Positions 44,722-57,716 of a DNA stretch of 64,000 nucleotides are shown here, one piece after another. Under the pieces are notes generated by a model that was not told the origin of the DNA, did no database searches, and saw nothing but the letters and a program-made list of their open reading frames with translations. The translations under genes and the position numbers were made by a program. How positions within the stretch are numbered: the first letter of the stretch is position 1; the number at the start of each line of letters is the position of its first letter. The DNA comes from Vibrio nitrifigilis. Lineage in GTDB: Bacteria; Pseudomonadota; Gammaproteobacteria; Enterobacterales; Vibrionaceae. The stretch spans positions 2,666,001 to 2,730,000 of the forward strand of contig NZ_JADPMR010000001.1 in NCBI RefSeq assembly GCF_015686695.1. Reading direction: 5' to 3'.

Positions 44722-45057
44722 ACGATAAGATTATTGCGATGAGTGTTCACACAGATTGATGGTTTTGAAGCGTAAGCTTCGAGCTATTATTGCTCTTTAA
44801 CAATTTGGAAAGCTGACAAAACATTCTTTTAGAATGTTTGTAAAAGTTCTCAATTATCTATCATTGATAGATAACCAACACACATTCAAGTGTTCTTGGA
44901 AATCTTGCTTTAATAGTAAGATTATTTTGCTTCTGCTTTTTTTAAAGCGGAGACAAAAGAAAAATTGAGTCCGGCAATATCGAGTCTGCAACATGTATAA
45001 AAATGCAGACAAACCTTGGTGACTTGTTCATCAACTCAAAACTTTTTTGGGTTGTAT
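44722..45057 (+). other. 16S-23S spacer without tRNA
   Basis: This 336-nt spacer contains no tRNA. Where operon 1 has tRNA-Glu, here a short hairpin (GAAGCGTAAGCTTC) occurs, followed by boxA (about 44791-44803). The 3' part resembles spacer 1 but has extra sequence (about 44906-44962). Confidence 0.85.
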
Positions 45058-47947
<2,890 letters not shown>

Positions 47948-48058
47948 ACAACACCAAAGAGGTTTTGTATCGGACTCGATATAGAGACACACTTGATTGT
48001 GTGAGAACGACAGCTTTCTGAATTAATTGTTGCTGCGTAGCGGTAACAACAAAGAATT

Positions 48059-48178
48059 TGCTTGGCGACCATAGCATTTTGGACCCACCTGATCCCATGC
48101 CGAACTCAGAAGTGAAACGAAATCGCGCCGATGGTAGTGTGGGGCTTCCCCATGTGAGAGTAGGTCATCGCCAGGCTT
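48059..48178 (+). rRNA. 5S ribosomal RNA, copy 2
   Basis: Same 120-nt sequence as the first 5S as far as I can read, followed 50 nt later by tRNA-Asp. Confidence 0.97.
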
Positions 48179-48228
48179 TAATTTAAACGGTAGAGTGTTA
48201 GACACTTTACGGTAAAAACCAGTTTCGC

Positions 48229-48305
48229 GGAGCGGTAGTTCAGCTGGTTAGAATACCGGCCTGTCACGCCGGGGGTCGCGGGTTCGAATCCCGTCCGTTC
48301 CGCCA
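48229..48305 (+). tRNA. tRNA-Asp (anticodon GTC)
   Basis: A 77-nt cloverleaf with encoded CCA; acceptor GGAGCGG/CCGTTCC, anticodon loop CTGTCAC. It is the distal tRNA of rRNA operon 2. Confidence 0.97.
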
Positions 48306-48316
48306 CTTAGTTTTGA

Positions 48317-48346
48317 AGCCCTGAACGAAAGTTCAGGGCTTTTTTA
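48317..48346 (+). terminator. Intrinsic terminator of rRNA operon 2
   Basis: A 10-bp stem AGCCCTGAAC with its complement, GAAA tetraloop, and T6. This is the first strong terminator after the start of operon 1. Confidence 0.94.
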
Positions 48347-48358
48347 TTTTGGCTATTT

Positions 48359-48432
48359 GGGACTGAGCGTGTTGCTGGTTAGCATTGCCGTGGGACGAAT
48401 CCCGGTTGCCCGCAACCCCGGCCGGTCCGCAC
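48359..48432 (+). pseudogene. Decayed tRNA-Asp remnant
   Basis: Pieces match the intact tRNA-Asp just upstream: GCTGGTTAGCATTGCC (intact: GCTGGTTAGAATACC), CGAATCCCGG and GGTCCGCACT (intact: GTTCCGCCACTT). The tail AGTTTTGAAGCC and a second terminator also repeat. The anticodon arm is lost, so no functional tRNA is encoded. Confidence 0.6.
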
Positions 48433-48441
48433 TGAGTTTTG

Positions 48442-48471
48442 AAGCCTCAATCGAAAGATTGGGGCTTTTTT
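48442..48471 (+). terminator. Second, duplicated terminator
   Basis: An 11-bp stem AAGCCTCAATC with its complement (one wobble), GAAA tetraloop, T6. Layout and flanks copy the terminator at 48317. Confidence 0.9.
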
Positions 48472-48492
48472 GAGCCCGATATTTTTGTATTG

Positions 48493-48510
48493 ATACCAAT
48501 CGCACTAATT
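48493..48510 (+). repeat. IS630 left terminal inverted repeat
   Basis: ATACCAATCGCACTAATT; matches the complement of the right end at 17 of 18 positions. Confidence 0.9.
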
Positions 48511-49586
48511 TTATGATCTAATATCAGCTTCGATAGGAGCTGATATGAACCCCCCTGACTTCCCAAAACTTATTCGTGAAACATCCGATGCGAGGATGCG
48601 TACGAGACTTCTTGCTATATCTCATTTCGTGGATGGAAAAAGCCGCACTGAGATCGCCAAATATTTAAAAGTCAGCCGTACCAGTGTCAATAACTGGGTT
48701 GCGACTTATTTAAAGAATGGTGTTGAAGGTTTAGTAGAAAAGCAGCATACAGGCCGTCCTCCACGACTGACTGAAGATCAGCTATCTCTGTTAAAGCTGT
48801 ACATCACTTCCAATGCGATTAAACCTGAAGGTGGAAGACTACAAGGGACTGATATTATTGAATTCATCCATGAGGAATTTGGCCTATCTTACAGCTTATC
48901 AGGCATCTATAAGATATTGAGAAAGCTTAATTTAGTTTGGATAACCACTCGTTCAAAGCACCCAAAGCAATCTGTAGAAGCGCAAGAAGCTTTTAAAAAA
49001 ATTCCCAATAGAAACGATCCTTAAGATCCCTGGGCATGTTGCTTTAAAAGATGTTCAAATCTGGTTTCAAGATGAAGCCAGATTTGGCCAGCGCAACACA
49101 ACAACCCGAATCTGGGCAAAAAAAGGGACTCGTCCTAGGGCGGTACAACAACAGCAATTTGAGTATGCGTACTTATTTGGAGCGGTGTGCGTTAATACCG
49201 GAGAAACTGAAGCTATTGTTGTTCCTATGAGCAACATGGAAGCAATGAAGGAACAACTCAGACTCATTTCTCAATCAACCCCCACAGGCAAACATGCTGT
49301 CGTCATCATGGATCAAGCCAGTTGGCATCAAAGCTATCTAGCGGATTCATTCAAGAACTTGACTGTCATTCATCTACCTCCTTATTCACCCGAACTCAAC
49401 TCAATAGAGCAGGTATGGAGTTGGTTGCGTCAGAAAGAAATAGCCAATAGGTGTTTTGAATGTTACGACGATATTGTCGACAAGCTGTGTAGTGCTTGGA
49501 ATCGTTTTTGTGCAGACAAAAGCAGAGTCATTTCGCTCTGCTTTAGAGATTGGACCATATTGACCAGTTAATTAGTGTGATTGGTA
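48494..49586 (+). mobile_element. IS630-family insertion sequence (about 1.1 kb)
   Basis: Near-perfect 18-bp terminal inverted repeats enclose a split IS630-type transposase gene. The ends abut TA dinucleotides, the usual IS630 target duplication. It lies between the decayed tRNA-Asp terminator and pssA, disrupting no gene. Confidence 0.9.
48545..49571 (+). pseudogene. IS630-family transposase, reading frame split in two
   Basis: The first part (159 codons to the stop at 49022) holds the helix-turn-helix DNA-binding domain (RTEIAKYLKVSRTSVNNWVATYLKNG, shown in part) and a Winged-helix segment. The second part, in the +1 frame, continues KIPGHVALKDVQIWFQDEAR and carries the DDE catalytic triad of the Tc1/mariner superfamily: Asp in FQDEARFG, Asp in VVIMDQASWH, and Glu in LNSIEQVW. 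The switch lies at the seven-A run 48995-49001; deleting one A restores a single frame of about 341 residues. Either an inactivating insertion or a slippage site. Confidence 0.85.
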
Positions 49587-49587
49587 T
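49570..49587 (-). repeat. IS630 right terminal inverted repeat
   Basis: AATTAGTGTGATTGGTAT, the inverted counterpart of the left end, overlapping the end of the transposase frame. Confidence 0.9.
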
Positions 49588-49665
49588 GAGAAGTTGATAG
49601 TTGGTATCGCGGCGGGATGACTCTCATGCAATATCTATCTCCGTTGGCTTGAGATAGATAAAGAA

Positions 49666-49690
49666 AAAGCCGCTAACGCGGCTTTATTTT
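49666..49690 (-). terminator. Intrinsic terminator of pssA
   Basis: An 8-bp stem AAAGCCGC/GCGGCTTT with TAAC loop, with A-tract on the left (U-tract for pssA) and T-rich sequence on the right. Confidence 0.88.
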
Positions 49691-49703
49691 ATTGAAACTG
49701 TCG

Positions 49704-51044
49704 CTAGAGTATTTGTTTAAGTACGCGATCAGCTTTTACTCTCGTAATCTTTCTTACTAGACGTTGAACCGGTGCAGGATAATGCTCTAGCTTTTCTACT
49801 TGCTTATAAGTACAAATAAGTTGAGTGTGCTGCAATATGTTCGCTTTCTCTTTTTCAAACTGCTCTAGGAGGTGCTGGTTCTCATCTCTAATGAAAAGTC
49901 CATTTTCTAAATCTAGTTTCCATGCTCTAGGATTAATATTGTTACCTGTTAGCAGCATATAACGTTTATCAACCCACACACCTTTCAGGTGGAAACTATT
50001 GTCATCGTGTTTCCATAGATGTACAGAAAGTTTACGACTAGCGATATTAGCTTCATTAATTTTGGCAAAGCGACGTAAATTGATCTCGTATAGATAAGGG
50101 AGACCACCTATAGTTTTAAATTCTTGCTCAGGTGATATATAGAAATCATTAGCCGTTTTGTCACCAACAACAATATCCACCTTAACCCCACGACGAATCG
50201 CTTTTTTAATTTCCTTAGAAACACTTTTAGGAAAGTTAAAGTAAGGTGTACAGATGAATATTTCTTCTTTCGCTTGAGCAATCATCTGAATGATGGATTG
50301 ATTAAGAAAATTACGTCGTCTGCCAACGCCGACTAAAGGTGTGACAGCTACTTGTGATTCATTGATTTCTTGTGGGGTAAACTCGTAATAAGATTGACTT
50401 AAGGACGCTCGGAATTGACGGATATCTATTTTGATATCTTTTGTCTTTGGCTTATCTTCTTTTGCAAGATCGTAAACAGCGGGATGAGCAATCATTTCTT
50501 GGCGGATAAAATTCACCATTGAATCTGCTAGGTGAGTGTTCTCAAGAACATGATAGCGATCAAATCGATAACGATCTCCATAGTGGAGGTACACATTATT
50601 TAAACTAGCACCACTGTATATAACACTATCATCGATAATAAAGCCTTTAAGGTGCAGAACACCAAAAACCTCACGTCCCCGAACAGGGATACCATAAACA
50701 GGAATTGAGTGTTCGTATTTTTCAGCGAATTCAGCGTACATCGCTGCATTGCCTTTTGTTTCACCTTTGCCGATCAAACCACGTTGGGCGCGGTGCCAAT
50801 CAACGCAGATATTAATATCAAGTCCAGGATTACGCTGTTTTGCCTCATATATTTCCGTTAGGATTTCTCTGCCAGCTTCATCGTTCTCCAGATATAACGT
50901 GACGATATAGATACGCTTAGTTGCATTGCGTATAGATTCGATCAGTTGTGCGCGAAATTCTTTCGCAGAGAGAAGGACATTAACGTTCTCTGGAGATAGC
51001 GCAATCGCTGGAAGCTTTTTGACGGGATGTCTACGAGCAATCAT
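49704..51044 (-). CDS. pssA: CDP-diacylglycerol-serine O-phosphatidyltransferase
   Basis: A 446-residue phosphatidylserine synthase of the phospholipase D superfamily, making the precursor of phosphatidylethanolamine at the membrane. Two HKD motifs are visible: HLKGFIIDDS (His131, Lys133, Asp138) and HLKGVWVDKR near residue 355. The TGNNINPRAWKLDLENG and DKTANDFYI blocks match E. coli PssA (451 residues). AAAGGT lies before the ATG. Transcribed alone, with its own terminator. Confidence 0.96.
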   Translation of the reverse strand: MIARRHPVKKLPAIALSPENVNVLLSAKEFRAQLIESIRNATKRIYIVTLYLENDEAGREILTEIYEAKQRNPGLDINICVDWHRAQRGLIGKGETKGNAAMYAEFAEKYEHSIPVYGIPVRGREVFGVLHLKGFIIDDSVIYSGASLNNVYLHYGDRYRFDRYHVLENTHLADSMVNFIRQEMIAHPAVYDLAKEDKPKTKDIKIDIRQFRASLSQSYYEFTPQEINESQVAVTPLVGVGRRRNFLNQSIIQMIAQAKEEIFICTPYFNFPKSVSKEIKKAIRRGVKVDIVVGDKTANDFYISPEQEFKTIGGLPYLYEINLRRFAKINEANIASRKLSVHLWKHDDNSFHLKGVWVDKRYMLLTGNNINPRAWKLDLENGLFIRDENQHLLEQFEKEKANILQHTQLICTYKQVEKLEHYPAPVQRLVRKITRVKADRVLKQIL

Positions 51045-51134
51045 AGGGATGCTTTACCTTTATATGTGCAAAATTGCGGACTGGGCATTCTACCAAATTC
51101 AAAACATAAATAGCTAGAAAAGGACAACATTCTA

Positions 51135-51566
51135 CTAACGATCGTAACGAAAGTGCATAGGAATGAGATCCTTACCGTGTTGAGTATAGCGCTGATAAAG
51201 CGTTTTGAGGTCAGCCGGTAGTTGTTCTGGTGATATTTTTTCGAAACCACCATTTTGATAAAAGTCTTTAAGGTGACTGTAAGCGAAACAGTAATCGTCA
51301 TTTTGCAAGATATGCTCAACACAATAAGCCAGTAGTTGTTGACCAATGCCTTGTCCTCTTTTCGAACTAGAAATCGCCATACCCGTTAACAACCTCAATT
51401 GACCGACATGACGAAAGCGAACGACGCCAACAAGTACGGAGTCATCATAAGCGACAATTGTGAGTTCATCACTCTTAGGTTTAGTCCCTGGATAATGTTC
51501 TTTATAGAAACGTTTAATTAACGGAATCTTGATAGGGTCGAGAGTTTCAAATAGTAGAGTGGACAT
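51135..51566 (-). CDS. GNAT-family N-acetyltransferase
   Basis: A 143-residue acetyltransferase. The acetyl-CoA-binding motif A is KRGQGIGQQLL (R-x-x-G-x-G), following beta strand GMAIS; FYQNGGFEKI is the usual C-terminal motif. The substrate is unknown. I start at MSTLLFETLD; the frame runs 29 codons upstream into the divergent murB. The start has only a weak purine-rich signal (ACAGAAG). It is divergent from murB with 65 nt between starts. Confidence 0.8.
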   Translation of the reverse strand: MSTLLFETLDPIKIPLIKRFYKEHYPGTKPKSDELTIVAYDDSVLVGVVRFRHVGQLRLLTGMAISSSKRGQGIGQQLLAYCVEHILQNDDYCFAYSHLKDFYQNGGFEKISPEQLPADLKTLYQRYTQHGKDLIPMHFRYDR

Positions 51567-51631
51567 TTGCTTCTGTTCTAATGCATTAACTGTTGTAGAA
51601 TGCGTAAAGTTTAATAGTTTAAAAGAATGCC

Positions 51632-52672
51632 ATGCAATTTCACTATAATACATCGCTCAAACCTTATCATACCTTCGGGATTGACCAAAAATGTCAGCAG
51701 TTGGTGATCATAGAGTCGCTTGAGGATCTCAAATCAGTATATGCTGACCACCAATACCATAATGTTGAAAAACTTATGTTAGGTAAAGGCAGTAATATGC
51801 TGTTCACCGAACCTTATAAGGGTTTAGTGCTAATCAACCGTATTAAAGGTATCTCTCATAGCCAAGATAATTGTTATCACTATCTACATGTTGCTGCTGG
51901 AGAAGATTGGCCACAATTAGTCGAATGGTCAGTCAAACAGTCAATTGCAGGTTTAGAAAACTTAGCAATGATACCAGGATGCGCAGGAAGCGCACCCATT
52001 CAAAACATAGGCGCTTATGGCGTTGAGTTGAAAGATGTATGTGAATATGTGGATTACTTATGCTTAGAATCCCTGACAGTAAAACGAATTAATAATCCAG
52101 AGTGTTTGTTTGGCTATAGAGACTCTATCTTTAAGCATCATTTATATCAAAAGGCGGTTATTGTTGCTTTAGGGTTAAAACTGAGCAAGCAATGGCACCC
52201 CAAAATACAATACGGACCTTTAAAAGAACTTGGGGATAAATGTACTCCAGAGCAAGTCTATCAGCAGGTTTGCCATATTCGTGGCTCAAAATTACCTGAT
52301 CCCAACCAGCAAGGAAATGCCGGAAGTTTTTTTAAAAATCCAGTAATTAGCCAAGAGCAGTATCAGTATCTTAAACAAAAGCACCCTGATATGGTGGCTT
52401 ATACAACTGATGGAGGTGTCAAACTTGCAGCAGGATGGTTAATTGATCAAGCAGGATTAAAAGGGGAAAGTATTGGCGGTGCTCAAGTTCATCCCAATCA
52501 AGCGTTGGTTATTATTAATCGTTCAGGGCAAGCAACTGCAAGTGATGTAATCAATTTGGCAGCAAAAATTCGTAATACAGTGCATCAGCTTTATGGTGTA
52601 GAGCTGGAACATGAAGTCCGGTTTATGGCCGCAGAAAAAGAAACATATCTCAATCAATTAGTGGAGAAATAG
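51632..52672 (+). CDS. murB: UDP-N-acetylenolpyruvoylglucosamine reductase
   Basis: A 346-residue FAD enzyme that reduces enolpyruvyl-UDP-GlcNAc to UDP-MurNAc in peptidoglycan synthesis. Type I features: YHTFGIDQKC, MLGKGSNMLF, AMIPGCAGSAPIQNIGAYG and GNAGSFFKNPV with the catalytic Ser, plus the C-terminal EHEVRF Glu. E. coli MurB is 342 residues. AAAGAA precedes the ATG. birA follows after 1 nt. Confidence 0.96.
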   Translation: MQFHYNTSLKPYHTFGIDQKCQQLVIIESLEDLKSVYADHQYHNVEKLMLGKGSNMLFTEPYKGLVLINRIKGISHSQDNCYHYLHVAAGEDWPQLVEWSVKQSIAGLENLAMIPGCAGSAPIQNIGAYGVELKDVCEYVDYLCLESLTVKRINNPECLFGYRDSIFKHHLYQKAVIVALGLKLSKQWHPKIQYGPLKELGDKCTPEQVYQQVCHIRGSKLPDPNQQGNAGSFFKNPVISQEQYQYLKQKHPDMVAYTTDGGVKLAAGWLIDQAGLKGESIGGAQVHPNQALVIINRSGQATASDVINLAAKIRNTVHQLYGVELEHEVRFMAAEKETYLNQLVEK

Positions 52673-52673
52673 A

Positions 52674-53636
52674 GTGAAAGACCATAGCGTCAAATTGAAA
52701 TTGTTAAAAACCCTATCTGATGGGGCCTTTCACTCAGGAGAATCACTAGGAGCACAGGCTGGTATTTCACGAGCAGCGATCAGTAAGCACATTAAAGGCA
52801 TCCAAGAGTGGGGCGTTGATGTCTTTCGCGTACAAGGCAAAGGATATCAATTAGCTCAGCCATTTATATTGCTTGATCAAACAACGATTCAGCAACAGGT
52901 AGACAATCATGTCGAAGTGCATCCAGTTATTGACTCAACGAATCAGTACCTAATTGAGAAGACTGCCACAATCGAAAAAGGCAGTGTTTGTATCGCTGAG
53001 TATCAATCAGCAGGGAGAGGGCGTCGTGGCCGTCAATGGTTATCACCATTCGGTACGAACTTATATTTTTCGATTTATTGGCGGTTAGAAGCGGGCATTG
53101 CTGCTGCAATGGGGCTTAGCCTTGTCGTGGGGGTTGCTATTGTTGAAGCAATACAAAACTTGGGTATAGAGGGCGTTAAATTAAAGTGGCCAAATGATCT
53201 TTATTTTGAAGACAAAAAGTTAGCGGGAATTTTGGTGGAAATGTCAGGCCAAACCGGAGGCGCTGCTCACCTAGTCATCGGGATGGGAATGAACCTGCTG
53301 ATGCAAGATAAAGACAAAAACATTGATCAGCCATGGACTAGTCTCTCTGAAGTGATCGGTAATGATCAAATTGATCGCAATCAATTGGTGGTTTCCTTTA
53401 TTAAATGTCTTAACCAATCTTTAAAAGACTATGAACTAAATGGTATGGATGGCTTTGTTGAACGTTGGAACAAGGTAGATAATTTTCTTGATCGTCCCGT
53501 AAGACTCATTATGGGAGATAAAGAGGTTGAAGGCATTGAACGAGGTATAGATAGTCACGGAGGAGTGTTACTGGAAACTGCCGATGGTATTAAAAGCTAT
53601 ATCGGTGGAGAAATTTCACTACGTAGAAATGACTAG
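52674..53636 (+). CDS. birA: Biotin-[acetyl-CoA-carboxylase] ligase / biotin repressor
   Basis: A 320-residue bifunctional protein that biotinylates AccB and represses the biotin operon. The N-terminal helix-turn-helix (SGESLGAQAGISRAAISKHI) makes this a repressor-type BirA; the catalytic core shows GRGRRGRQW and KWPNDLYFEDKKLAGILVE. It starts with GTG 1 nt after the murB stop, which indicates coupling. E. coli BirA is 321 residues. Confidence 0.97.
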   Translation: MKDHSVKLKLLKTLSDGAFHSGESLGAQAGISRAAISKHIKGIQEWGVDVFRVQGKGYQLAQPFILLDQTTIQQQVDNHVEVHPVIDSTNQYLIEKTATIEKGSVCIAEYQSAGRGRRGRQWLSPFGTNLYFSIYWRLEAGIAAAMGLSLVVGVAIVEAIQNLGIEGVKLKWPNDLYFEDKKLAGILVEMSGQTGGAAHLVIGMGMNLLMQDKDKNIDQPWTSLSEVIGNDQIDRNQLVVSFIKCLNQSLKDYELNGMDGFVERWNKVDNFLDRPVRLIMGDKEVEGIERGIDSHGGVLLETADGIKSYIGGEISLRRND

Positions 53637-53661
53637 AGCCCGGTTAATTTTCGAAAAATAG

Positions 53662-53686
53662 AAAAGAGGCATGTCTGCCTCTTTTT
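53662..53686 (-). terminator. Bidirectional terminator between birA and coaA
   Basis: A 10-bp stem AAAAGAGGCA with its complement and TGTC loop; A-tract left, T5 right. Confidence 0.92.
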
Positions 53687-53699
53687 GAGTAATAGGATG

Positions 53700-54623
53700 T
53701 TATTTACGGAGCAATATTTCTTCGACCATATGATTTTTTCCTTTCCTTAAAATCAAATGAGCTCGGTATTTCGTCGGAAGAATATTTTGTTGTAGGTTTT
53801 TGCCATTGATGGTATCCCAAATTGTCTGGGCTTTTTCTATTGCAGCAATTTCCGACAATTGGGTGTAGTGGCTGAAATAAGAGCCAGGCTTTTTGAATGC
53901 ACTGTGGCGGAACTTCATGAAACGATCAACATACCATTCTTCTATTTGTTGGCTGTTTGCATCCACATAAATAGAAAAATCTAAAAAGTCTGAAATAAAT
54001 ACAGTATGAGGCGCGTGAGGGTAATCCATACCGCTTTGTAATACGTTTAAACCTTCTATTATCAACACATCTGGACGATCAACGACTTTTTGTTCGTCTG
54101 TAATATCATAGGTTACGTGTGAGTATACCGGAGCGACCACATGAGGTTCTCCTGCTTTGACATCAGATACAAATTGCACCAATTTGCGAATATCATAAGA
54201 TTCAGGGAAACCTTTCTTATGCATGATATTTTTCTGCTGGAGTACGTGATTAGGATAAAGAAATCCATCTGTAGTGATCAATTCTACTTTGGGGTGGTTA
54301 CCCCAGCGCGAAAGCAAAGCACGTAATAAGCGAGCTGTGGTACTTTTCCCAACCGCAACACTACCAGCGATACCAATAATAAAAGGTGGCGCTTTCTCCT
54401 TGTTGCCAAGAAACTGCTCTAAGACCGTATTGCGGCTTTGTCTGGCTGCCACATACAAATTCAATAAACGTGCAAGAGGAAGGTAGATTTCTACGGCTTC
54501 TTCCATCGTCATTTTTTCATTGATACCTTGCAGTTCTTTTAAATCGCTTTCAGATAGCGTCATTGGAACCGAATTACGTAAATTGGCCCACTGGTTACGA
54601 TCAAAAGATAAATACGGACTCAT
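53700..54623 (-). CDS. coaA: Pantothenate kinase, type I
   Basis: A 307-residue P-loop kinase that phosphorylates pantothenate, the rate-limiting step of CoA synthesis. Motifs: [15 protein letters not shown] (Walker A), [20 protein letters not shown] and [10 protein letters not shown]. coli CoaA is 316 residues. It is convergent with birA, and its promoter faces the tRNA operon. Works with panF at 14.2 kb. Confidence 0.97.
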   Translation of the reverse strand: MSPYLSFDRNQWANLRNSVPMTLSESDLKELQGINEKMTMEEAVEIYLPLARLLNLYVAARQSRNTVLEQFLGNKEKAPPFIIGIAGSVAVGKSTTARLLRALLSRWGNHPKVELITTDGFLYPNHVLQQKNIMHKKGFPESYDIRKLVQFVSDVKAGEPHVVAPVYSHVTYDITDEQKVVDRPDVLIIEGLNVLQSGMDYPHAPHTVFISDFLDFSIYVDANSQQIEEWYVDRFMKFRHSAFKKPGSYFSHYTQLSEIAAIEKAQTIWDTINGKNLQQNILPTKYRAHLILRKGKNHMVEEILLRK

Positions 54624-54789
54624 AGCATTCTCAACATTTCATTTTCATGCGAAAAGGCAACATACAATACAGGGAGAAGATTGCAAACGACATTCGCGGC
54701 ATATTTCATAATTGAATAAAAAACTGGATAAAAAACCGTCTAATAAGTAAAAATAGCTAAATTTTAGGGATTTTTTTTATATTTAGGGG

Positions 54790-54818
54790 TTGCAAGGACT
54801 TAGATCATTCAATAGAAT
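54790..54818 (+). promoter_or_regulatory. Promoter of the tRNA-tuf operon
   Basis: TTGCAA and TAGAAT with 17-nt spacing, followed by a GC-rich discriminator GCGCCCC, the pattern of stringently controlled stable-RNA promoters. The first tRNA starts 13 nt after the -10. Confidence 0.82.
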
Positions 54819-54831
54819 GCGCCCCACTTAT

Positions 54832-54907
<76 letters not shown>

Positions 54908-54945
54908 TTTTCTCCTATAGTAGTGAAAGTGGACGAAAAAATTTT

Positions 54946-55030
<85 letters not shown>

Positions 55031-55065
55031 TATTAAATAGGAAATAGCAAAAAGAGTTACGTGTT

Positions 55066-55140
<75 letters not shown>

Positions 55141-55153
55141 CTCATTATTGTGT

Positions 55154-55229
<76 letters not shown>

Positions 55230-55334
55230 GCTCTAAGCAAACTTTTCCTTTTAATATATACTTTCTACCGATAATTATTGGTTGCGTGGTCATATTAATA
55301 TAGCCACCTAAATCCGTACCTAGAGGGACAACTC

Positions 55335-56519
55335 ATGTCTAAAGAAAAATTTGAACGTACGAAACCGCACGTAAACGTTGGTACTATCGGCCACGTTGAC
55401 CACGGTAAAACAACTCTAACTGCAGCTATCTGTACTGTACTGTCTAAAGTATACGGCGGTTCAGCACGTGACTTTGCGTCAATCGATAACGCTCCAGAAG
55501 AACGTGAACGCGGTATCACAATCGCAACTTCACACGTAGAATACGATACTCCAACTCGTCACTACGCGCACGTAGACTGTCCAGGACACGCTGACTATGT
55601 TAAAAACATGATCACAGGTGCTGCACAGATGGACGGCGGTATCCTAGTTGTTGCTGCAACAGATGGCCCAATGCCACAAACTCGTGAGCACATCCTACTA
55701 GGCCGTCAGGTTGGTATCCCTTACATCATCGTATTCATGAACAAATGTGACATGGTTGATGATGAAGAGCTACTAGAACTAGTAGAAATGGAAGTTCGTG
55801 AACTTCTAACAGAATACGATTTCCCAGGCGACGACCTACCAGTAATCCAAGGTTCAGCACTTGGCGCACTACAAGGTGAAGCACAATGGGAAGAGAAGAT
55901 TGTAGAACTAGCTGAAGCGCTAGACTCTTACATTCCAGAACCACAACGTGCAATCGATCAGCCATTCCTAATGCCAATCGAAGACGTATTCTCAATCCAA
56001 GGTCGTGGTACAGTAGTAACTGGTCGTATCGAGCGCGGTATCCTAAAAGTAGGTGATGAAGTTCAAATCGTGGGTATTCACGACACAACTGCAACTACTT
56101 GTACAGGTGTTGAGATGTTCCGTAAACTTCTAGACGAAGGTCGTGCGGGTGAAAACGTTGGTGCACTACTACGTGGTACTAAACGTGACGAAGTTGAACG
56201 CGGTCAAGTACTAGCGGCACCAGGTTCAATCACTCCACACACTAAGTTTGAATCAGAAGTATACGTACTGTCTAAAGATGAAGGTGGTCGTCACACACCA
56301 TTCTTCAAAGGCTACCGTCCACAATTCTACTTCCGTACAACTGACGTAACTGGTGACATCCAGCTACCAGAAGGCGTAGAAATGGTAATGCCAGGCGACA
56401 ACGTTAAAATGACTGTAGAACTAATCGCCCCAATCGCGATGGACGAAGGTCTACGTTTCGCGATCCGTGAAGGCGGTCGTACAGTAGGTGCAGGTGTTGT
56501 AGCTAAAATTGATGCTTAA
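55335..56519 (+). CDS. tuf: Elongation factor Tu
   Basis: A 394-residue GTPase that brings aminoacyl-tRNA to the ribosome. G1 GHVDHGKTT, effector region ERGITI, G3 DCPGHADY and G4 NKCD are intact. AGAGGGACAACTC precedes the ATG. Codon use is strongly biased to optimal codons. Position after the four tRNAs equals E. coli tufB; a second copy is expected in the str operon. Confidence 0.98.
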   Translation: MSKEKFERTKPHVNVGTIGHVDHGKTTLTAAICTVLSKVYGGSARDFASIDNAPEERERGITIATSHVEYDTPTRHYAHVDCPGHADYVKNMITGAAQMDGGILVVAATDGPMPQTREHILLGRQVGIPYIIVFMNKCDMVDDEELLELVEMEVRELLTEYDFPGDDLPVIQGSALGALQGEAQWEEKIVELAEALDSYIPEPQRAIDQPFLMPIEDVFSIQGRGTVVTGRIERGILKVGDEVQIVGIHDTTATTCTGVEMFRKLLDEGRAGENVGALLRGTKRDEVERGQVLAAPGSITPHTKFESEVYVLSKDEGGRHTPFFKGYRPQFYFRTTDVTGDIQLPEGVEMVMPGDNVKMTVELIAPIAMDEGLRFAIREGGRTVGAGVVAKIDA

Positions 56520-56551
56520 TTTGCATTAATTATTTGACGAAACACTACTAT

Positions 56552-56576
56552 AAAGGGCATCATTTGATGCCCTTTT
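56552..56576 (+). terminator. Intrinsic terminator of tuf
   Basis: A 10-bp stem AAAGGGCATC with its complement, ATTT loop, T5. Confidence 0.92.
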
Positions 56577-56750
56577 TAAGTGCTATTGTTTGATTTGAGT
56601 GAAAATTAAGCAATCACGAGCAGAATTCTAAAGGCTAAGAGCAATTCTTGGCCCAAAGTGTTATATTCAACGCTCAAAGTGTTGAAAAAGGATTTGCCCT
56701 GCAACAGCGGGGTTGTTGTCGTCTAAAGTAGACTTGTGACAGGTTGGTTT

Positions 56751-57131
56751 ATGAAAGCAAAAAATGCTGAAACTCCTGATAGCTCAAGTGCGGCAGAGAT
56801 TTTCAAGTGGGTTGTCACTTTTGCTCTGTTAGCCGCCGCTGTTGTGGGTAATCACCTATATAGTGATATGTCTGTAGTCATCAGAGCTGCGGGCGTTATC
56901 GTCCTTATCGCTGCGGCACTTGGTGTAGCCGCACTTACCGTAAAAGGTAAAGCTGCGATCAGTTTTGCACAGGAATCTCGTATGGAGATCCGGAAAGTTG
57001 TTTGGCCTTCGCGTCAAGAAACAATGCAAACTACATTAATTGTTTTAGCAGTAAGTGTTGTAATGGCACTTGTGCTTTGGGGCATCGACGGCATTATGGT
57101 TCGTTTGGTAGCCTTTGCGACTGGAATTTAA
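56751..57131 (+). CDS. secE: Preprotein translocase subunit SecE
   Basis: A 126-residue inner-membrane subunit of the SecYEG channel with three hydrophobic helices (about 20-38, 46-64, 97-118) and the conserved cytoplasmic segment [14 protein letters not shown]. coli SecE is 127 residues. I start at [10 protein letters not shown]; an in-frame GTG lies five codons upstream. The ribosome site is weak (AGG). nusG follows after 19 nt. The 230 nt upstream hold a tuf terminator and probably a promoter, which I could not place. Confidence 0.95.
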   Translation: MKAKNAETPDSSSAAEIFKWVVTFALLAAAVVGNHLYSDMSVVIRAAGVIVLIAAALGVAALTVKGKAAISFAQESRMEIRKVVWPSRQETMQTTLIVLAVSVVMALVLWGIDGIMVRLVAFATGI

Positions 57132-57150
57132 AGAAGAGAGGGTTAGAAAC

Positions 57151-57699
57151 ATGAGTGAAGCACCAAAAAAACGTTGGTATGTAGTTCAAGCCTTCTCAGG
57201 ATTCGAAGGTCGTGTTGCTCAGTCACTACGTGAGCATATTAAAATGCATGAAATGGAAGAGTTTTTCGGTGAGGTTCTTGTACCTACTGAAGAAGTTGTC
57301 GAAATGCGCGCTGGTCAGCGTCGTAAAAGCGAACGTAAATTCTTCCCTGGTTATGTATTAGTGCAAATGGTCATGAATGATGAATCATGGCACTTAGTAC
57401 GTAGTGTACCGCGAGTAATGGGATTCATCGGTGGTACGTCTGATCGTCCAGCACCAATTACTGATAAAGAAGCTGACGCCATTCTTAACCGTCTTGAAAA
57501 AGCTAACGAAGCTCCTCGTCCTAAAACTATGTTTGAAGCGGGTGAAGTGGTACGTGTTAACGATGGTCCATTTGCTGACTTTAACGGTACTGTTGAAGAA
57601 GTGGATTACGAGAAGAGTCGCTTGAAAGTGTCTGTATCGATCTTTGGTCGTGCAACACCAGTTGAACTTGAATTTGGTCAAGTTGAAAAACTTGATTAA
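57151..57699 (+). CDS. nusG: Transcription termination/antitermination protein NusG
   Basis: A 181-residue factor, the same size as in E. coli. The NGN domain starts [18 protein letters not shown]; the KOW domain carries [21 protein letters not shown]. It binds RNA polymerase and links to Rho or ribosomal protein S10. I start at MSEAPKKRW, preceded by GAGAGGGTTAGAAAC; the frame extends 12 codons upstream over the secE end. Confidence 0.97.
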   Translation: MSEAPKKRWYVVQAFSGFEGRVAQSLREHIKMHEMEEFFGEVLVPTEEVVEMRAGQRRKSERKFFPGYVLVQMVMNDESWHLVRSVPRVMGFIGGTSDRPAPITDKEADAILNRLEKANEAPRPKTMFEAGEVVRVNDGPFADFNGTVEEVDYEKSRLKVSVSIFGRATPVELEFGQVEKLD

Positions 57700-57716
57700 A
57701 AAAACAGCTTTTAGGC

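Noticed and set aside
56520..56735. A possible tRNA gene between tuf and secE
   Set aside because: I looked for cloverleaf signatures (GGTTCGA-type T arm) and found none; only a terminator and AT-rich sequence are present.
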